Positions 1 to 6,734 of a stretch of DNA of 7,891 bases are shown piece by piece. Location of the stretch: assembly GCA_929200515.1 (NCBI GenBank), contig CAKNAD010000138.1, forward strand, positions 1 through 7,891, in the 5' to 3' direction. This DNA is from Candidatus Gorgonimonas leptogorgiae (GTDB taxonomy: Bacteria; Pseudomonadota; Gammaproteobacteria; Pseudomonadales; Endozoicomonadaceae). Position 1 is the stretch's first letter. Each line of letters begins with the position of its first letter. Both the position numbers and the translations under genes were made by a program. The notes below the pieces were generated by a model that searched no databases, was not told the origin of the DNA, and was given only the letters and a program-made list of their open reading frames with translations.

Positions 1-838
1 ATTGTAAGCTGTAATTAAGTACTATTTTAGCTACTTCAGCGTAAGCTTTAGGTATTCTTAGTTTATTAATTAAAACAGTTAAATATTTCTTTTTAGCTAC
101 TAAATTATCATTATGACCAACAAATAAACTTGCAAATTTAACAATAGTATTATTATTATGTTTGCTAATAGCAATTAGGTTAGTCATATTATCTATTACT
201 AAGTGAGAAAAATAAGGAATAACTATATCAATAGCCCCGCATTCAATTAATGTAATAAAAAATAGACTCGGGTTAACAGCTGATAAAGCTTTTTCGAGCT
301 CAACCCATACTCTTTCGGCAACTAAGTGGTTTACCTCGCCATTAGTTGTCATTTTTTGCATTAATGTTAAAGTTGATTGGGCTATAGTAAAATTAAAACT
401 TGAGAGTGTAGCTCTGAATCTTGCAATCCGCAGTAAACGTACAGGATCTTCAATAAAGGCAGATGACACATGTCTTAAAACTCGCTGGTTTATATCTTTA
501 ATACCATTAAAAGGGTCAATAAATTTACCTGTATCAGTCTCAGCTATAGCATTTATAGTTAAGTCTCTTCTAGCTAAATCTTCTTCAATGCTGACATCCG
601 CTCCAGTATAAAAAGTAAAGCCTTTGTATCCGTATCCAGATTTACGTTCAGTTCTGGCTAAAGCATATTCTTCTTTAGTTTGAGGATGAAGAAATACTGG
701 GAAATCTTTACCTATAGGAATAAAGCCTTTTTCAATTAATAATTCAGGTGAGGCATTAACTACAACCCAGTCTCGATCCTGTACATCTAGCCCGAGTAAT
801 TTATCTCTGATAGCACCGCCCACTAAATAAATTTGCAT
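1..838 (-). CDS. cca: CCA tRNA nucleotidyltransferase, 5' part (C-terminus beyond window)
   Basis: This enzyme adds or repairs the 3'-terminal CCA of tRNAs in the cytoplasm, using CTP and ATP without a nucleic acid template. The frame is open from ATG at 838-836 to the window edge (279 codons). The start matches that of the E. coli enzyme. Class II motifs are intact: the nucleotide-binding GGAIRD (residues 7-12), the metal-binding carboxylates D21 and D23 in DRDW, FPVFLHPQT (46-54), ARTERKSG (61-68), RRDLTIN (90-96), EDPVRLLRIARF (130-141) and ERVW (175-178). Nucleotidyl transfer should therefore work. From about residue 225 the E. coli protein carries an HD phosphohydrolase domain. Here the homologous stretch is shorter, and HDxGK is replaced by a sequence around GHNDN (241-245), so that activity is probably missing. 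The Shine-Dalgarno is very weak (TAAG just before the ATG). The gene is divergent from polA. Confidence 0.95.
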   Translation of the reverse strand, partial: MQIYLVGGAIRDKLLGLDVQDRDWVVVNASPELLIEKGFIPIGKDFPVFLHPQTKEEYALARTERKSGYGYKGFTFYTGADVSIEEDLARRDLTINAIAETDTGKFIDPFNGIKDINQRVLRHVSSAFIEDPVRLLRIARFRATLSSFNFTIAQSTLTLMQKMTTNGEVNHLVAERVWVELEKALSAVNPSLFFITLIECGAIDIVIPYFSHLVIDNMTNLIAISKHNNNTIVKFASLFVGHNDNLVAKKKYLTVLINKLRIPKAYAEVAKIVLNYSLQ

Positions 839-856
839 AAACTTATATTGAAAACC

Positions 857-862
857 ATTATA
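857..862 (-). promoter_or_regulatory. Candidate -10 box for cca
   Basis: Read on the minus strand this is a perfect TATAAT, 18 bases before the cca start codon. Transcription would begin about 10-12 bases before the ATG, giving a very short leader that fits the near absence of a Shine-Dalgarno. No convincing -35 hexamer lies at 16-18 bases upstream (only A/T-rich sequence). In DNA this AT-rich such a box can arise by chance, so the call is tentative. Confidence 0.35.
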
Positions 863-940
863 AAATTTTAATAAAAGACATTTTTAAAGCTTGAAGTTAA
901 TTAATAGCTAACCTTAAATTTGTTACAATATACACTCATT

Positions 941-958
941 AGCTAAATATGTATAGCT
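941..958. repeat. Imperfect 18-bp palindrome in the cca/polA spacer
   Basis: The two outer five-base arms, AGCTA and TAGCT, are perfectly complementary around an eight-base centre that is itself partly symmetric. It lies between the two divergent -10 boxes, where an operator for either gene could sit. It also overlaps a weak promoter-like pair, TTGTTA at 920-925 and TAAATA at 944-949 with an 18-base spacing. No function can be assigned. Confidence 0.2.
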
Positions 959-998
959 GAAGGGAGTAAATTAGCTCGCAACTAATGCTACCTTACAG
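957..998 (+). other. Imperfect RNA hairpin upstream of polA, possible small RNA or leader element
   Basis: Pairing runs CTG(957-959)/CAG(996-998), AAGG(960-963)/CCTT(991-994), AGT(965-967)/GCT(987-989, one G-U) and ATTAG(970-974)/CTAAT(982-986). These close a seven-base loop, CTCGCAA (975-981). That is 15 pairs interrupted by one mismatch, an AA bulge and a single-base bulge. The stretch is visibly richer in G and C than the spacer around it. It lies upstream of the strongest polA -10 box, so it would be in the polA leader only if a more distal promoter is used. The weak pair TTGTTA/TAAATA (920-949) would start an RNA at about 956, almost exactly at the foot of the stem. The strand is uncertain because the stem also forms in the complement. 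I do not recognise it as a known RNA family. Confidence 0.3.
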
Positions 999-1002
999 TA
1001 TC

Positions 1003-1025
1003 GTTAATAATTTCTTATTGATAAC
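1003..1025 (+). other. Short AT-rich inverted repeat upstream of polA
   Basis: GTTAATAA (1003-1010) can pair with TTAT...TAAC (1015-1025) across a short loop, with a two-base bulge. It follows the hairpin at 957-998 directly and precedes the polA -10 box by about 22 bases. It could be a second stem of one RNA or a protein-binding site. It lacks GC pairs and a clean following T-run, so it is not a convincing terminator. Confidence 0.15.
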
Positions 1026-1047
1026 TAGAGTTTTAAACTAACTAAGG

Positions 1048-1053
1048 TATAAT
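1048..1053 (+). promoter_or_regulatory. Candidate -10 box for polA (and holA)
   Basis: A perfect TATAAT lies 46 bases before the polA ATG and would give a leader of about 40 bases. No good -35 hexamer is present at normal spacing: the best TTGATA-like sequence (1018-1023) is 24 bases away. The box therefore either depends on an activator or is a chance match. Apart from it the only upstream candidate is the weak pair at 920-949. Confidence 0.4.
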
Positions 1054-1099
1054 ATTTATACACCTTTTATCTAAAAACATATTTAAATCCAAGGATTTT

Positions 1100-3817
1100 A
1101 TGCCTAAGCAACATAGTTTTACTAAAATTATAGTCGATGGCTCTGCATATTTGTATAGAGCCTTTCATGCATCAGAAAAAGCAAATTTACGCTCATCTAC
1201 AGGTATTCCTACTGGAGCCGTGCATGTAATGCTTAATATGCTTAGTGTATTATCGAAGCAGTATCCTCAAGCTTGTATAGCTGTAGTTTTTGATGCCCCA
1301 GGAAAAAATTTTCGTCACCAAATATTTTCCGAATATAAAGCTAATAGATCTTCCATGCCTGAAGAACTAAAACAGCAAGTTCCATATATAAAAGATGCAA
1401 TTAAAGCTTTAGGTATGCCTTTATTATCTTTAGATAACATGGAAGCAGACGATGTCATTGGGGTTTTAGCAAAGCAATCTAGCGAGCTTAAGCAAGATTT
1501 ACTTATTTGCACTGGAGACAAAGATTTTGCTCAATTAGTAAATAAGTATGTGTTTTTATTAGATACGATGAAAGATACCTTCTTAGATATTCAAGGCGTT
1601 ATCGATAAATTTAGTTTACCACCAGAATTAATTATTGATTATTTAGCACTTATGGGTGATAAAAGCGATAATATCCCAGGAGTTCCTGGTGTAGGTGAAA
1701 AAACAGCATTAGCTTTATTGCAACATATTGGTAGTACCGATGAAATTTTAGATAACTTAGATAAAATAGCACAACTAAAAGTAAGAGGCAGTAAAACCTT
1801 AGCAACTAAAATTGAGCAAAATATCGATACACTAAAAATTTCTAAAGAGTTAGCTACAATTCGTACTGATCTAGATATAGGGATATCAGTAACCGACCTT
1901 AAAATGCAAACTAAAGATGTAAAACTCCTTGAAGAATTACACCAAAAACTTGGGATAAAAAAATTATTAGAATTTATCGGCGATTCTGCTAGTAGTAAAA
2001 CCAAAGCTAAAGCAACTAATTATTATTATATAAATACTAAAAAAGATTTTACTGCATTTATTGCTAAAATAAAGCAAGCTAAAATATTTTCGGTAGATAC
2101 AGAAACTACTAGTCTTAATACCAATAAAGCAGAACTAGTAGGCATTTCTTTATGCTATAAAGAATATGATGCAGTTTATATTCCTGTTAAGCATGTAGCT
2201 ACAGAAGTTAAACAATTAGAATGTGATTGGGTCATTGAACAATTAAAGCCTATATTAGAAAGCAGCAATTATACTAAAATAATGCAAAATGCTAAATACG
2301 ATATAAATATTTTCTATAAATATGGCATAAATATAACAACAAATTTTATTGATACTATGCTTGAGTCTTATGTGCTTAATTCTACTATTACTAAGCATAA
2401 TATGAACGATATGGCTCTTCGATACTTAGATCATACCGCTATTAGTTATCAACAAATTACCGGAAGCGGCAAAAAACAAATTACTTTCGACCAAGTCGCT
2501 ATAGAAGATGCTACTGAGTACGCAGCAGAAGATGCAGATATTACTTTAAGATTACACAATATTTTTAAGCAACAGTTGGCTCAAGAAAATAAACTTAAAT
2601 CGTTGTTAGATGAAGTAGAACTGCCGTTGGTGACTATACTTGCAGCCATGGAACGCACCGGAGTCGCTATCGATACCGCTGCATTGCAAAAACAAAGTGA
2701 AGATTTAGCTGTTAAACTAGATAATATTCAACAAACAATTTATACAATAGCAGGCAAAGAATTTAATATATTATCTACTAAGCAATTACAAGAAGTATTA
2801 TTTACTGAATTACAATTACCAGTTACCAAAAAAACAGCTTCAGGCAAGCCATCTACTTCAGAAGAAGCATTACAAGAATTATCTCTAGGATACGCTATAG
2901 CTCAAGAAATTATGAATTATCGCAGTATTTATAAGTTAAAAACCGCATACACAGATAAACTGCCTCTAATGGTAGATAGCAACACTAACAGATTACATAC
3001 CACCTATCATCAAGCAGTAACTTCAACTGGTAGGTTGTCATCAGCTGATCCTAATATTCAAAATATTCCAATAAAAACCCCACAAGGTAAATTAGTGCGT
3101 AATGCGTTTATTGCAAAGCAAGGCTATAAAATAATGGCTGCTGATTATTCGCAAGTAGAGCTTAGAATAATGGCACATTTATCACAAGATCCTGGCTTAA
3201 TTAAAGCCTTTAAGAATAATTTAGATGTGCATAAAATTACCGCATCTGAAATTTTTGATATTGCAGTTGCCGATGTAACCGAAGATCAGCGTCGTAAGGC
3301 AAAAACAATAAATTTTGGCTTAATTTATGGTATGTCAGCTTTTGGGTTAGCTAAACAACTTGATGTTTCTTTACATGCTGCTAATCAATATATCAATAGT
3401 TATTTTAGTAAATATCCCACAGTAAAACAGTATATGGAGCAAGCTAAAACATTTGCTAAAGAACATGGCTATGTAGAAACTATATATGGTAGAAAATTAT
3501 ATTTACCCCATATTAATTCTAGTAACGCTATTTTACGTAATGCAGCAGAAAGGATAGCAATCAATGCCCCAATGCAAGGTAGTGCTGCTGACATTATTAA
3601 AAAAGCTATGTATAGAATTTATCAAGCAATACAACAACATAAATACTCTGCAACTATGTTAATGCAAGTTCACGATGAACTAGTGTTTGAAGTAGAAGAT
3701 AAACATGTTAACAAAATGCAATTAGAAATTAATAAACAAATGATAGCAGAAGATAAATTATCAGTTCCTTTAGTGGTTGATATTGGCTGTGCTGATAACT
3801 GGGGGCTTGCGCATTAG
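1100..3817 (+). CDS. polA: DNA polymerase I
   Basis: Pol I removes RNA primers, fills Okazaki gaps and does repair synthesis. All three domains look active in this 905-residue protein (E. coli: 928). The 5' nuclease (about 1-290) has VDGSAYLYRAFHA (12-24), EADDV (115-119), TGDKDF (138-143) and LMGDKSDNIPGVPGVG (184-199). The 3'-5' proofreading domain (about 310-490) keeps D333 and E335 (VDTETT), D401 (QNAKYD), Y474 and D478 (YAAEDAD). The polymerase domain has motif A DYSQVELR with D682 and E687, motif B with R731, K735, F739 and Y743, and motif C VHDE with D859 and E860. F739 is the residue that usually makes the enzyme discriminate against dideoxynucleotides. The start is supported by AAGGA at 1091-1095, only four bases before the ATG. 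The gene ends TAG TAG TAA, three stops in a row, and is followed 9 bases later by holA. Confidence 0.98.
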   Translation: MPKQHSFTKIIVDGSAYLYRAFHASEKANLRSSTGIPTGAVHVMLNMLSVLSKQYPQACIAVVFDAPGKNFRHQIFSEYKANRSSMPEELKQQVPYIKDAIKALGMPLLSLDNMEADDVIGVLAKQSSELKQDLLICTGDKDFAQLVNKYVFLLDTMKDTFLDIQGVIDKFSLPPELIIDYLALMGDKSDNIPGVPGVGEKTALALLQHIGSTDEILDNLDKIAQLKVRGSKTLATKIEQNIDTLKISKELATIRTDLDIGISVTDLKMQTKDVKLLEELHQKLGIKKLLEFIGDSASSKTKAKATNYYYINTKKDFTAFIAKIKQAKIFSVDTETTSLNTNKAELVGISLCYKEYDAVYIPVKHVATEVKQLECDWVIEQLKPILESSNYTKIMQNAKYDINIFYKYGINITTNFIDTMLESYVLNSTITKHNMNDMALRYLDHTAISYQQITGSGKKQITFDQVAIEDATEYAAEDADITLRLHNIFKQQLAQENKLKSLLDEVELPLVTILAAMERTGVAIDTAALQKQSEDLAVKLDNIQQTIYTIAGKEFNILSTKQLQEVLFTELQLPVTKKTASGKPSTSEEALQELSLGYAIAQEIMNYRSIYKLKTAYTDKLPLMVDSNTNRLHTTYHQAVTSTGRLSSADPNIQNIPIKTPQGKLVRNAFIAKQGYKIMAADYSQVELRIMAHLSQDPGLIKAFKNNLDVHKITASEIFDIAVADVTEDQRRKAKTINFGLIYGMSAFGLAKQLDVSLHAANQYINSYFSKYPTVKQYMEQAKTFAKEHGYVETIYGRKLYLPHINSSNAILRNAAERIAINAPMQGSAADIIKKAMYRIYQAIQQHKYSATMLMQVHDELVFEVEDKHVNKMQLEINKQMIAEDKLSVPLVVDIGCADNWGLAH

Positions 3818-3826
3818 TAGTAATGT

Positions 3827-4864
3827 ATGAAATTAAAATTTAATCAACTAGCTTTGCATTTAGCTAATAAAGAATTATCGCCTATATATATACTCAGTGG
3901 CGATGAACAATTACAACTATTAGAAAGCAAACAAATGATTATCGCAAAAGCACGGTCTTGTGGTTTTGACGATATCAATATATTACAGGCAGATAAAGAA
4001 TTTAAATGGGAAGACTTTATCAGTTCTGCTTATAATGTTTCTTTATTTGCTACTAAATCTATTATAGATTTACAAATTAAAAATTTTACCCCGCAAGCTA
4101 AAAAAATCCTACAACAGTATAAACCACAATCGGCTGTACAAAATATAGTTATTTTATCCTGTAATAAATTAACTAGTGCTGATTATAAAGCTACATGGTT
4201 TAAGTCTTTAGAACCACAAGCGGTGCATATTGATATATGGCCGATTGAAAGCAAGCAGTTACCTAGCTGGATTAAACAAAGGTTTGCCACAGATAATTTT
4301 AATATTAGCGATGAACTTGCATATTTAATTGCAGATAAAGTCGAGGGTAATTTAGTAGCTGCGGCACAAGAAATTGATAAACTAAAAATACTTAGTGAAC
4401 ATAAAACTATTACAGCAGAATTAGTAGAGCAAGCAATTACTAACTGTGCTAAATTCGATGCCTACAAACTAGCAGATAAAACTATTGAAGGCGATATTAA
4501 AGTTGCATTAAAGATTTTATTTAGTTTAAAAGCAACTGATGGAGAGCCACCAATAATATTATGGGCTTTAGCTAGAGAGCTAAGAATACTAAACCACTTT
4601 GCCAGGCTTAAAGCACAAAACATTAATGAAAACCAAATATTTCAACAAATTGCTAAGATATGTAGCATGCCAGTATTTTTTATTAATAAAAAGGCAAGCA
4701 CGTTAAATATGGCTATGCAGCGACATTCAGAGGCAAGTATTAGAGATATGATTATATTAGTAGCAACTATAGATCAGGCAATAAAAGGTGTTATCGAAGA
4801 AGATCCATGGGAATTACTAATAGTTTTAGTAAAAAAACTATGTAGCTATACAGGTGGCGGATGA
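3827..4864 (+). CDS. holA: DNA polymerase III delta subunit (clamp loader wrench)
   Basis: Delta is the clamp-loader subunit that opens the sliding clamp beta. The 345-residue length matches E. coli HolA (343). Shared landmarks in order are the YILSGDEQLQLLES segment (21-34, where related ATPases have a Walker A loop), SLFATK (72-77), NKL (113-115), LPSWI (145-149), EGNLVAAAQEIDKL (173-186) and PPIILWALARELR (241-253). L73 and F74 fall at the same positions as the E. coli residues that wedge into beta. There is no Shine-Dalgarno right before the ATG. A GGGGG run lies about 22 bases upstream, inside polA, and the gap to the polA stop is only 9 bases, so translation probably depends on ribosomes finishing polA. 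An ATG at 3823 is out of frame and leads only to a seven-codon ORF. In E. coli holA follows lptE, so linkage to polA differs from that layout. Confidence 0.93.
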   Translation: MKLKFNQLALHLANKELSPIYILSGDEQLQLLESKQMIIAKARSCGFDDINILQADKEFKWEDFISSAYNVSLFATKSIIDLQIKNFTPQAKKILQQYKPQSAVQNIVILSCNKLTSADYKATWFKSLEPQAVHIDIWPIESKQLPSWIKQRFATDNFNISDELAYLIADKVEGNLVAAAQEIDKLKILSEHKTITAELVEQAITNCAKFDAYKLADKTIEGDIKVALKILFSLKATDGEPPIILWALARELRILNHFARLKAQNINENQIFQQIAKICSMPVFFINKKASTLNMAMQRHSEASIRDMIILVATIDQAIKGVIEEDPWELLIVLVKKLCSYTGGG

Positions 4865-4900
4865 AAATGCTAGGTTTTAGGGCCAAGTAAAATGGTTTAA

Positions 4901-5281
4901 TTAATTTATAGCTATTGGACAATTATTATTACCTAGATCATTTAAATTTGGACAGTTTATTATATAAATGCTGTTCGCTATAATATTTTTAGGCAGACGC
5001 GTAATTAAATTACAGTTTTGTAATTTAAGTTTTCCATTAATAGTTAAGTTTTCTGGTAAATTAGCAATATTAGAATTTTTTATTACTAGATCATCAGTAA
5101 TAACAATAGGAGTATTAGCTAAATTACCTGTGGCTAATTCTTGGATAAATTCTTCGGGAGAAAAAATATTATTATATTGATAATTAGCAATTGGCGAATT
5201 ATAGTTATTATCCTCAACTCCACTTGCTGTAGCTAATTGTAAAAATATAAATATTAAAACTAATTTATTTATTATAAACAT
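4901..5281 (-). CDS. Small exported leucine-rich-repeat protein
   Basis: I do not recognise a named family. The 126-residue product begins with a typical Sec signal peptide: K6, a hydrophobic run 7-16, and a cleavage site most likely after A19 in ATA|S. No lipobox cysteine is present. An Asn-rich linker (24-40) is followed by about three leucine-rich repeats with a clear 20-residue period: LVIKNSNIANLP (65-76), LKLQNCNLITRLP (85-97) and IYIINCPNLNDL (105-116). Position S70/C90/C110 recurs exactly every 20 residues. The protein stops soon after the third repeat, with no capping domain or membrane anchor. It should be periplasmic or secreted, and LRR folds usually bind other proteins. AAGGA (5291-5287) five bases before the ATG fixes the start. 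It converges on holA with 36 bases between the stops and diverges from the propeller gene at 5496. A truncated remnant of a longer LRR protein is possible. Confidence 0.8.
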   Translation of the reverse strand: MFIINKLVLIFIFLQLATASGVEDNNYNSPIANYQYNNIFSPEEFIQELATGNLANTPIVITDDLVIKNSNIANLPENLTINGKLKLQNCNLITRLPKNIIANSIYIINCPNLNDLGNNNCPIAIN

Positions 5282-5286
5282 AATTT

Positions 5287-5291
5287 TCCTT
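5287..5291 (-). promoter_or_regulatory. Ribosome binding site of the leucine-rich-repeat gene
   Basis: On the minus strand this reads AAGGA, five bases before the ATG at 5281-5279. It supports translation of this small gene and chooses this strand over the overlapping plus-strand frame at 4968-5180. Confidence 0.65.
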
Positions 5292-5345
5292 TTTAAAAAA
5301 TGCTATCAAATATCAATATTTTTCTGAATGTTATCTATATATTAG

Positions 5346-5366
5346 ACTTTAATTTAATACTAAAGT
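5346..5366. repeat. Inverted repeat in the divergent spacer 5282-5495
   Basis: ACTTTA (5346-5351) and TAAAGT (5361-5366) are perfect complements nine bases apart. The site is 65-85 bases upstream of the leucine-rich-repeat gene, a plausible operator position for either divergent gene. The six-base AT-rich arms could easily be chance. The rest of the 214-base spacer holds no RNA gene or other structure I can support. Confidence 0.15.
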
Positions 5367-5401
5367 TTCATATTATCGAAGATTGTTATTGTATTAAATA
5401 T

Positions 5402-5431
5402 TTGATAATATTTATGTATAAACTTTATAGA
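5402..5431 (+). promoter_or_regulatory. Candidate promoter for the beta-propeller gene
   Basis: TTGATA (5402-5407, five of six to consensus) and TATAGA (5426-5431, four of six) are separated by 18 bases. Transcription would start near 5438, leaving a leader of roughly 58 bases. Several other A/T-rich -10-like boxes lie downstream (CATAAT 5445-5450, TATAAA 5454-5459) without matching -35 elements, so the choice is uncertain. Confidence 0.3.
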
Positions 5432-5495
5432 AATAGACTTTCATCATAATATTTATAAACAATCATTAAAATCTTTTATAGGCAGTTTTAAAATA

Positions 5496-6596
5496 ATGGA
5501 AACAACTTCAAAATCACAAATAACTAATCTAACTGTTAATAATATAATAAAACCACGAGAAACTTTTTGGATAAGAAAGTGCGTTAGTTTAACATCTTTA
5601 GATAAACTTAAACAACAAATAACTAATAATCTAGAGAATAAAAAACATTATGCCATTAAAATCGTTTATTCTTCTGCTATCAAAAATAAAAAGGTAACAA
5701 ACCATATAGCATTAAGCCCAATAGAAAATTACTACTGTATATTTTCTGCAAAACCTAAACATATAGCACATGAAAAAATAAAGCATTATGAATTGATTAT
5801 TAAGGATATAAAAAACAAGAAAAAAATAGCTAAATCAGTATATAACCCTGTAAGTAAAATGAAATTTAATTCTAATGGCAAAAAATTATTATTTATTTCT
5901 ACTAAAAATAAAAATCATAAGATAAAAACACTTGAAATAACAAATAATAATACGTTGGATGTTATATCAATTAAACGCATTAAATTACAACTGAATAAAG
6001 AAAAAATTTATGATGTCGCCTTTGGTGTGAAAAATAGTCATTTAGTTGCCACAGCTGGTACTAATAATATATCTATAAAGTATAATCAAAATAATAATAA
6101 AACTATAATATGGGAGACAATTTTCAGCTGTAAATATGATGCTAAAGTAGTTAATATAGCATTTAGTAAAAATGCATATTTTTTATTTGTTTTACTAGAA
6201 AATAATCAGCTGATAATAAACCAGCAAAATAAAAATAACAATTGGAGTGAAGTTGTAAAAATTAATAATATCAATTCACTACCTGTAGATGCAGATGAAA
6301 ATGGTAATCTATTATTTTTAAGTAATAAAGCTTTAACTATTATTAATTATAATGAATCTAGCATAGAAAAGACTGAAGTATTACAGGAAACGTACATTAA
6401 AATAACCGCTAGTTGTTTAATTAATAGATCCAACATTGCTGTAGGTATTCTCGATAACTTAAATGATTCCTGTTATTTTATTTTTTACGAAAATACAAAT
6501 ATAGGTTGGCAAGCCAAAAAAAAGATCGTTGCAAAAAAAGAAATTACAGATATTAAAGCCGATCCTTTTACCAAGACGCTATATGCATTATATTAG
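5496..6596 (+). CDS. Uncharacterised beta-propeller-like (WD40-like) protein
   Basis: I cannot assign a family. The 366-residue product is very rich in Asn, Lys and Ile and has no signal peptide or membrane segment, so it should be cytosolic unless exported by a dedicated system. After an N-terminal stretch (1-65) there are about six repeats of 40 residues, each a short strand, a turn and two or three hydrophobic strands: TNHIALSPIENYYCIFSA (68-85), SKMKFNSNGKKLLFIST (120-136), IYDVAFGVKNSHLVATAG (171-188), VVNIAFSKNAYFLFVLLE (218-235), PVDADENGNLLFLS (263-276) and IKITASCLINRSNIAVGI (301-318). A last strand (350-366) could close the ring, giving a propeller of about seven blades. The pattern resembles degenerate WD40 blades but lacks the canonical GH and WD pairs. 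The start is the first ATG; its only Shine-Dalgarno-like AGG (5480-5482) is 13 bases away, so initiation is probably weak. Propellers mostly act as protein-binding platforms. Confidence 0.75.
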   Translation: METTSKSQITNLTVNNIIKPRETFWIRKCVSLTSLDKLKQQITNNLENKKHYAIKIVYSSAIKNKKVTNHIALSPIENYYCIFSAKPKHIAHEKIKHYELIIKDIKNKKKIAKSVYNPVSKMKFNSNGKKLLFISTKNKNHKIKTLEITNNNTLDVISIKRIKLQLNKEKIYDVAFGVKNSHLVATAGTNNISIKYNQNNNKTIIWETIFSCKYDAKVVNIAFSKNAYFLFVLLENNQLIINQQNKNNNWSEVVKINNINSLPVDADENGNLLFLSNKALTIINYNESSIEKTEVLQETYIKITASCLINRSNIAVGILDNLNDSCYFIFYENTNIGWQAKKKIVAKKEITDIKADPFTKTLYALY

Positions 6597-6720
6597 TGTT
6601 TTTATTTTATCAGCATTGTAATTAGCCATATTAATTAATTTTTTAATTTATTAGAACAAAAAAAACTTTACCCACTCTAATATATGCGATTGCTTAATTT
6701 TAAAAAAACATATTTTTAAT

Positions 6721-6725
6721 AAGGA
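6721..6725 (+). promoter_or_regulatory. Ribosome binding site with an A8 spacer
   Basis: AAGGA lies nine bases before the ATG at 6735 and decides that start. Most of the spacer is an uninterrupted run of eight A (6728-6735, the last A belonging to the ATG). The length of such a tract can vary and would change the Shine-Dalgarno spacing. Confidence 0.6.
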
Positions 6726-6734
6726 ATAAAAAAA

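Noticed and set aside
839..1099. tRNA or a known RNA (Spot 42, 6S) in the cca-polA spacer
   Set aside because: No cloverleaf, no CCA-preceded acceptor stem and no recognisable family sequence. Only the unnamed hairpin at 957-998 remains.
1315..2004. Two open frames on the minus strand inside polA (1315-1521 and 1639-2004)
   Set aside because: They lie opposite strongly conserved 5' nuclease motifs of polA, have no recognisable product and no ribosome binding site worth the name. They are shadows of the real gene.
4861..4890. A nine-codon frame starting at the ATGA overlap with the holA stop
   Set aside because: It is too short and has no sign of being a gene; the overlap is coincidental.
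4865..4900. Bidirectional terminator between holA and the convergent leucine-rich-repeat gene
   Set aside because: The 36-base gap contains no stem of useful length and no T-run in either direction.
4968..5180. A 70-codon plus-strand frame opposite the leucine-rich-repeat gene
   Set aside because: The minus-strand frame has a Shine-Dalgarno, a signal peptide and a 20-residue repeat period. The plus frame has none of these.
5304..5407. Ten-base inverted pair TATCAAATAT (5304-5313) and ATATTTGATA (5398-5407) flanking the divergent spacer
   Set aside because: With such AT-rich sequence, a ten-base match within about 200 bases is expected by chance at a substantial rate, and the match does not extend.
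6633..6648. AATTAA-TTTT-TTAATT hairpin after the propeller gene, considered as a terminator
   Set aside because: The six-pair stem has no GC pair and no T-run follows it. In this composition it is likely chance.
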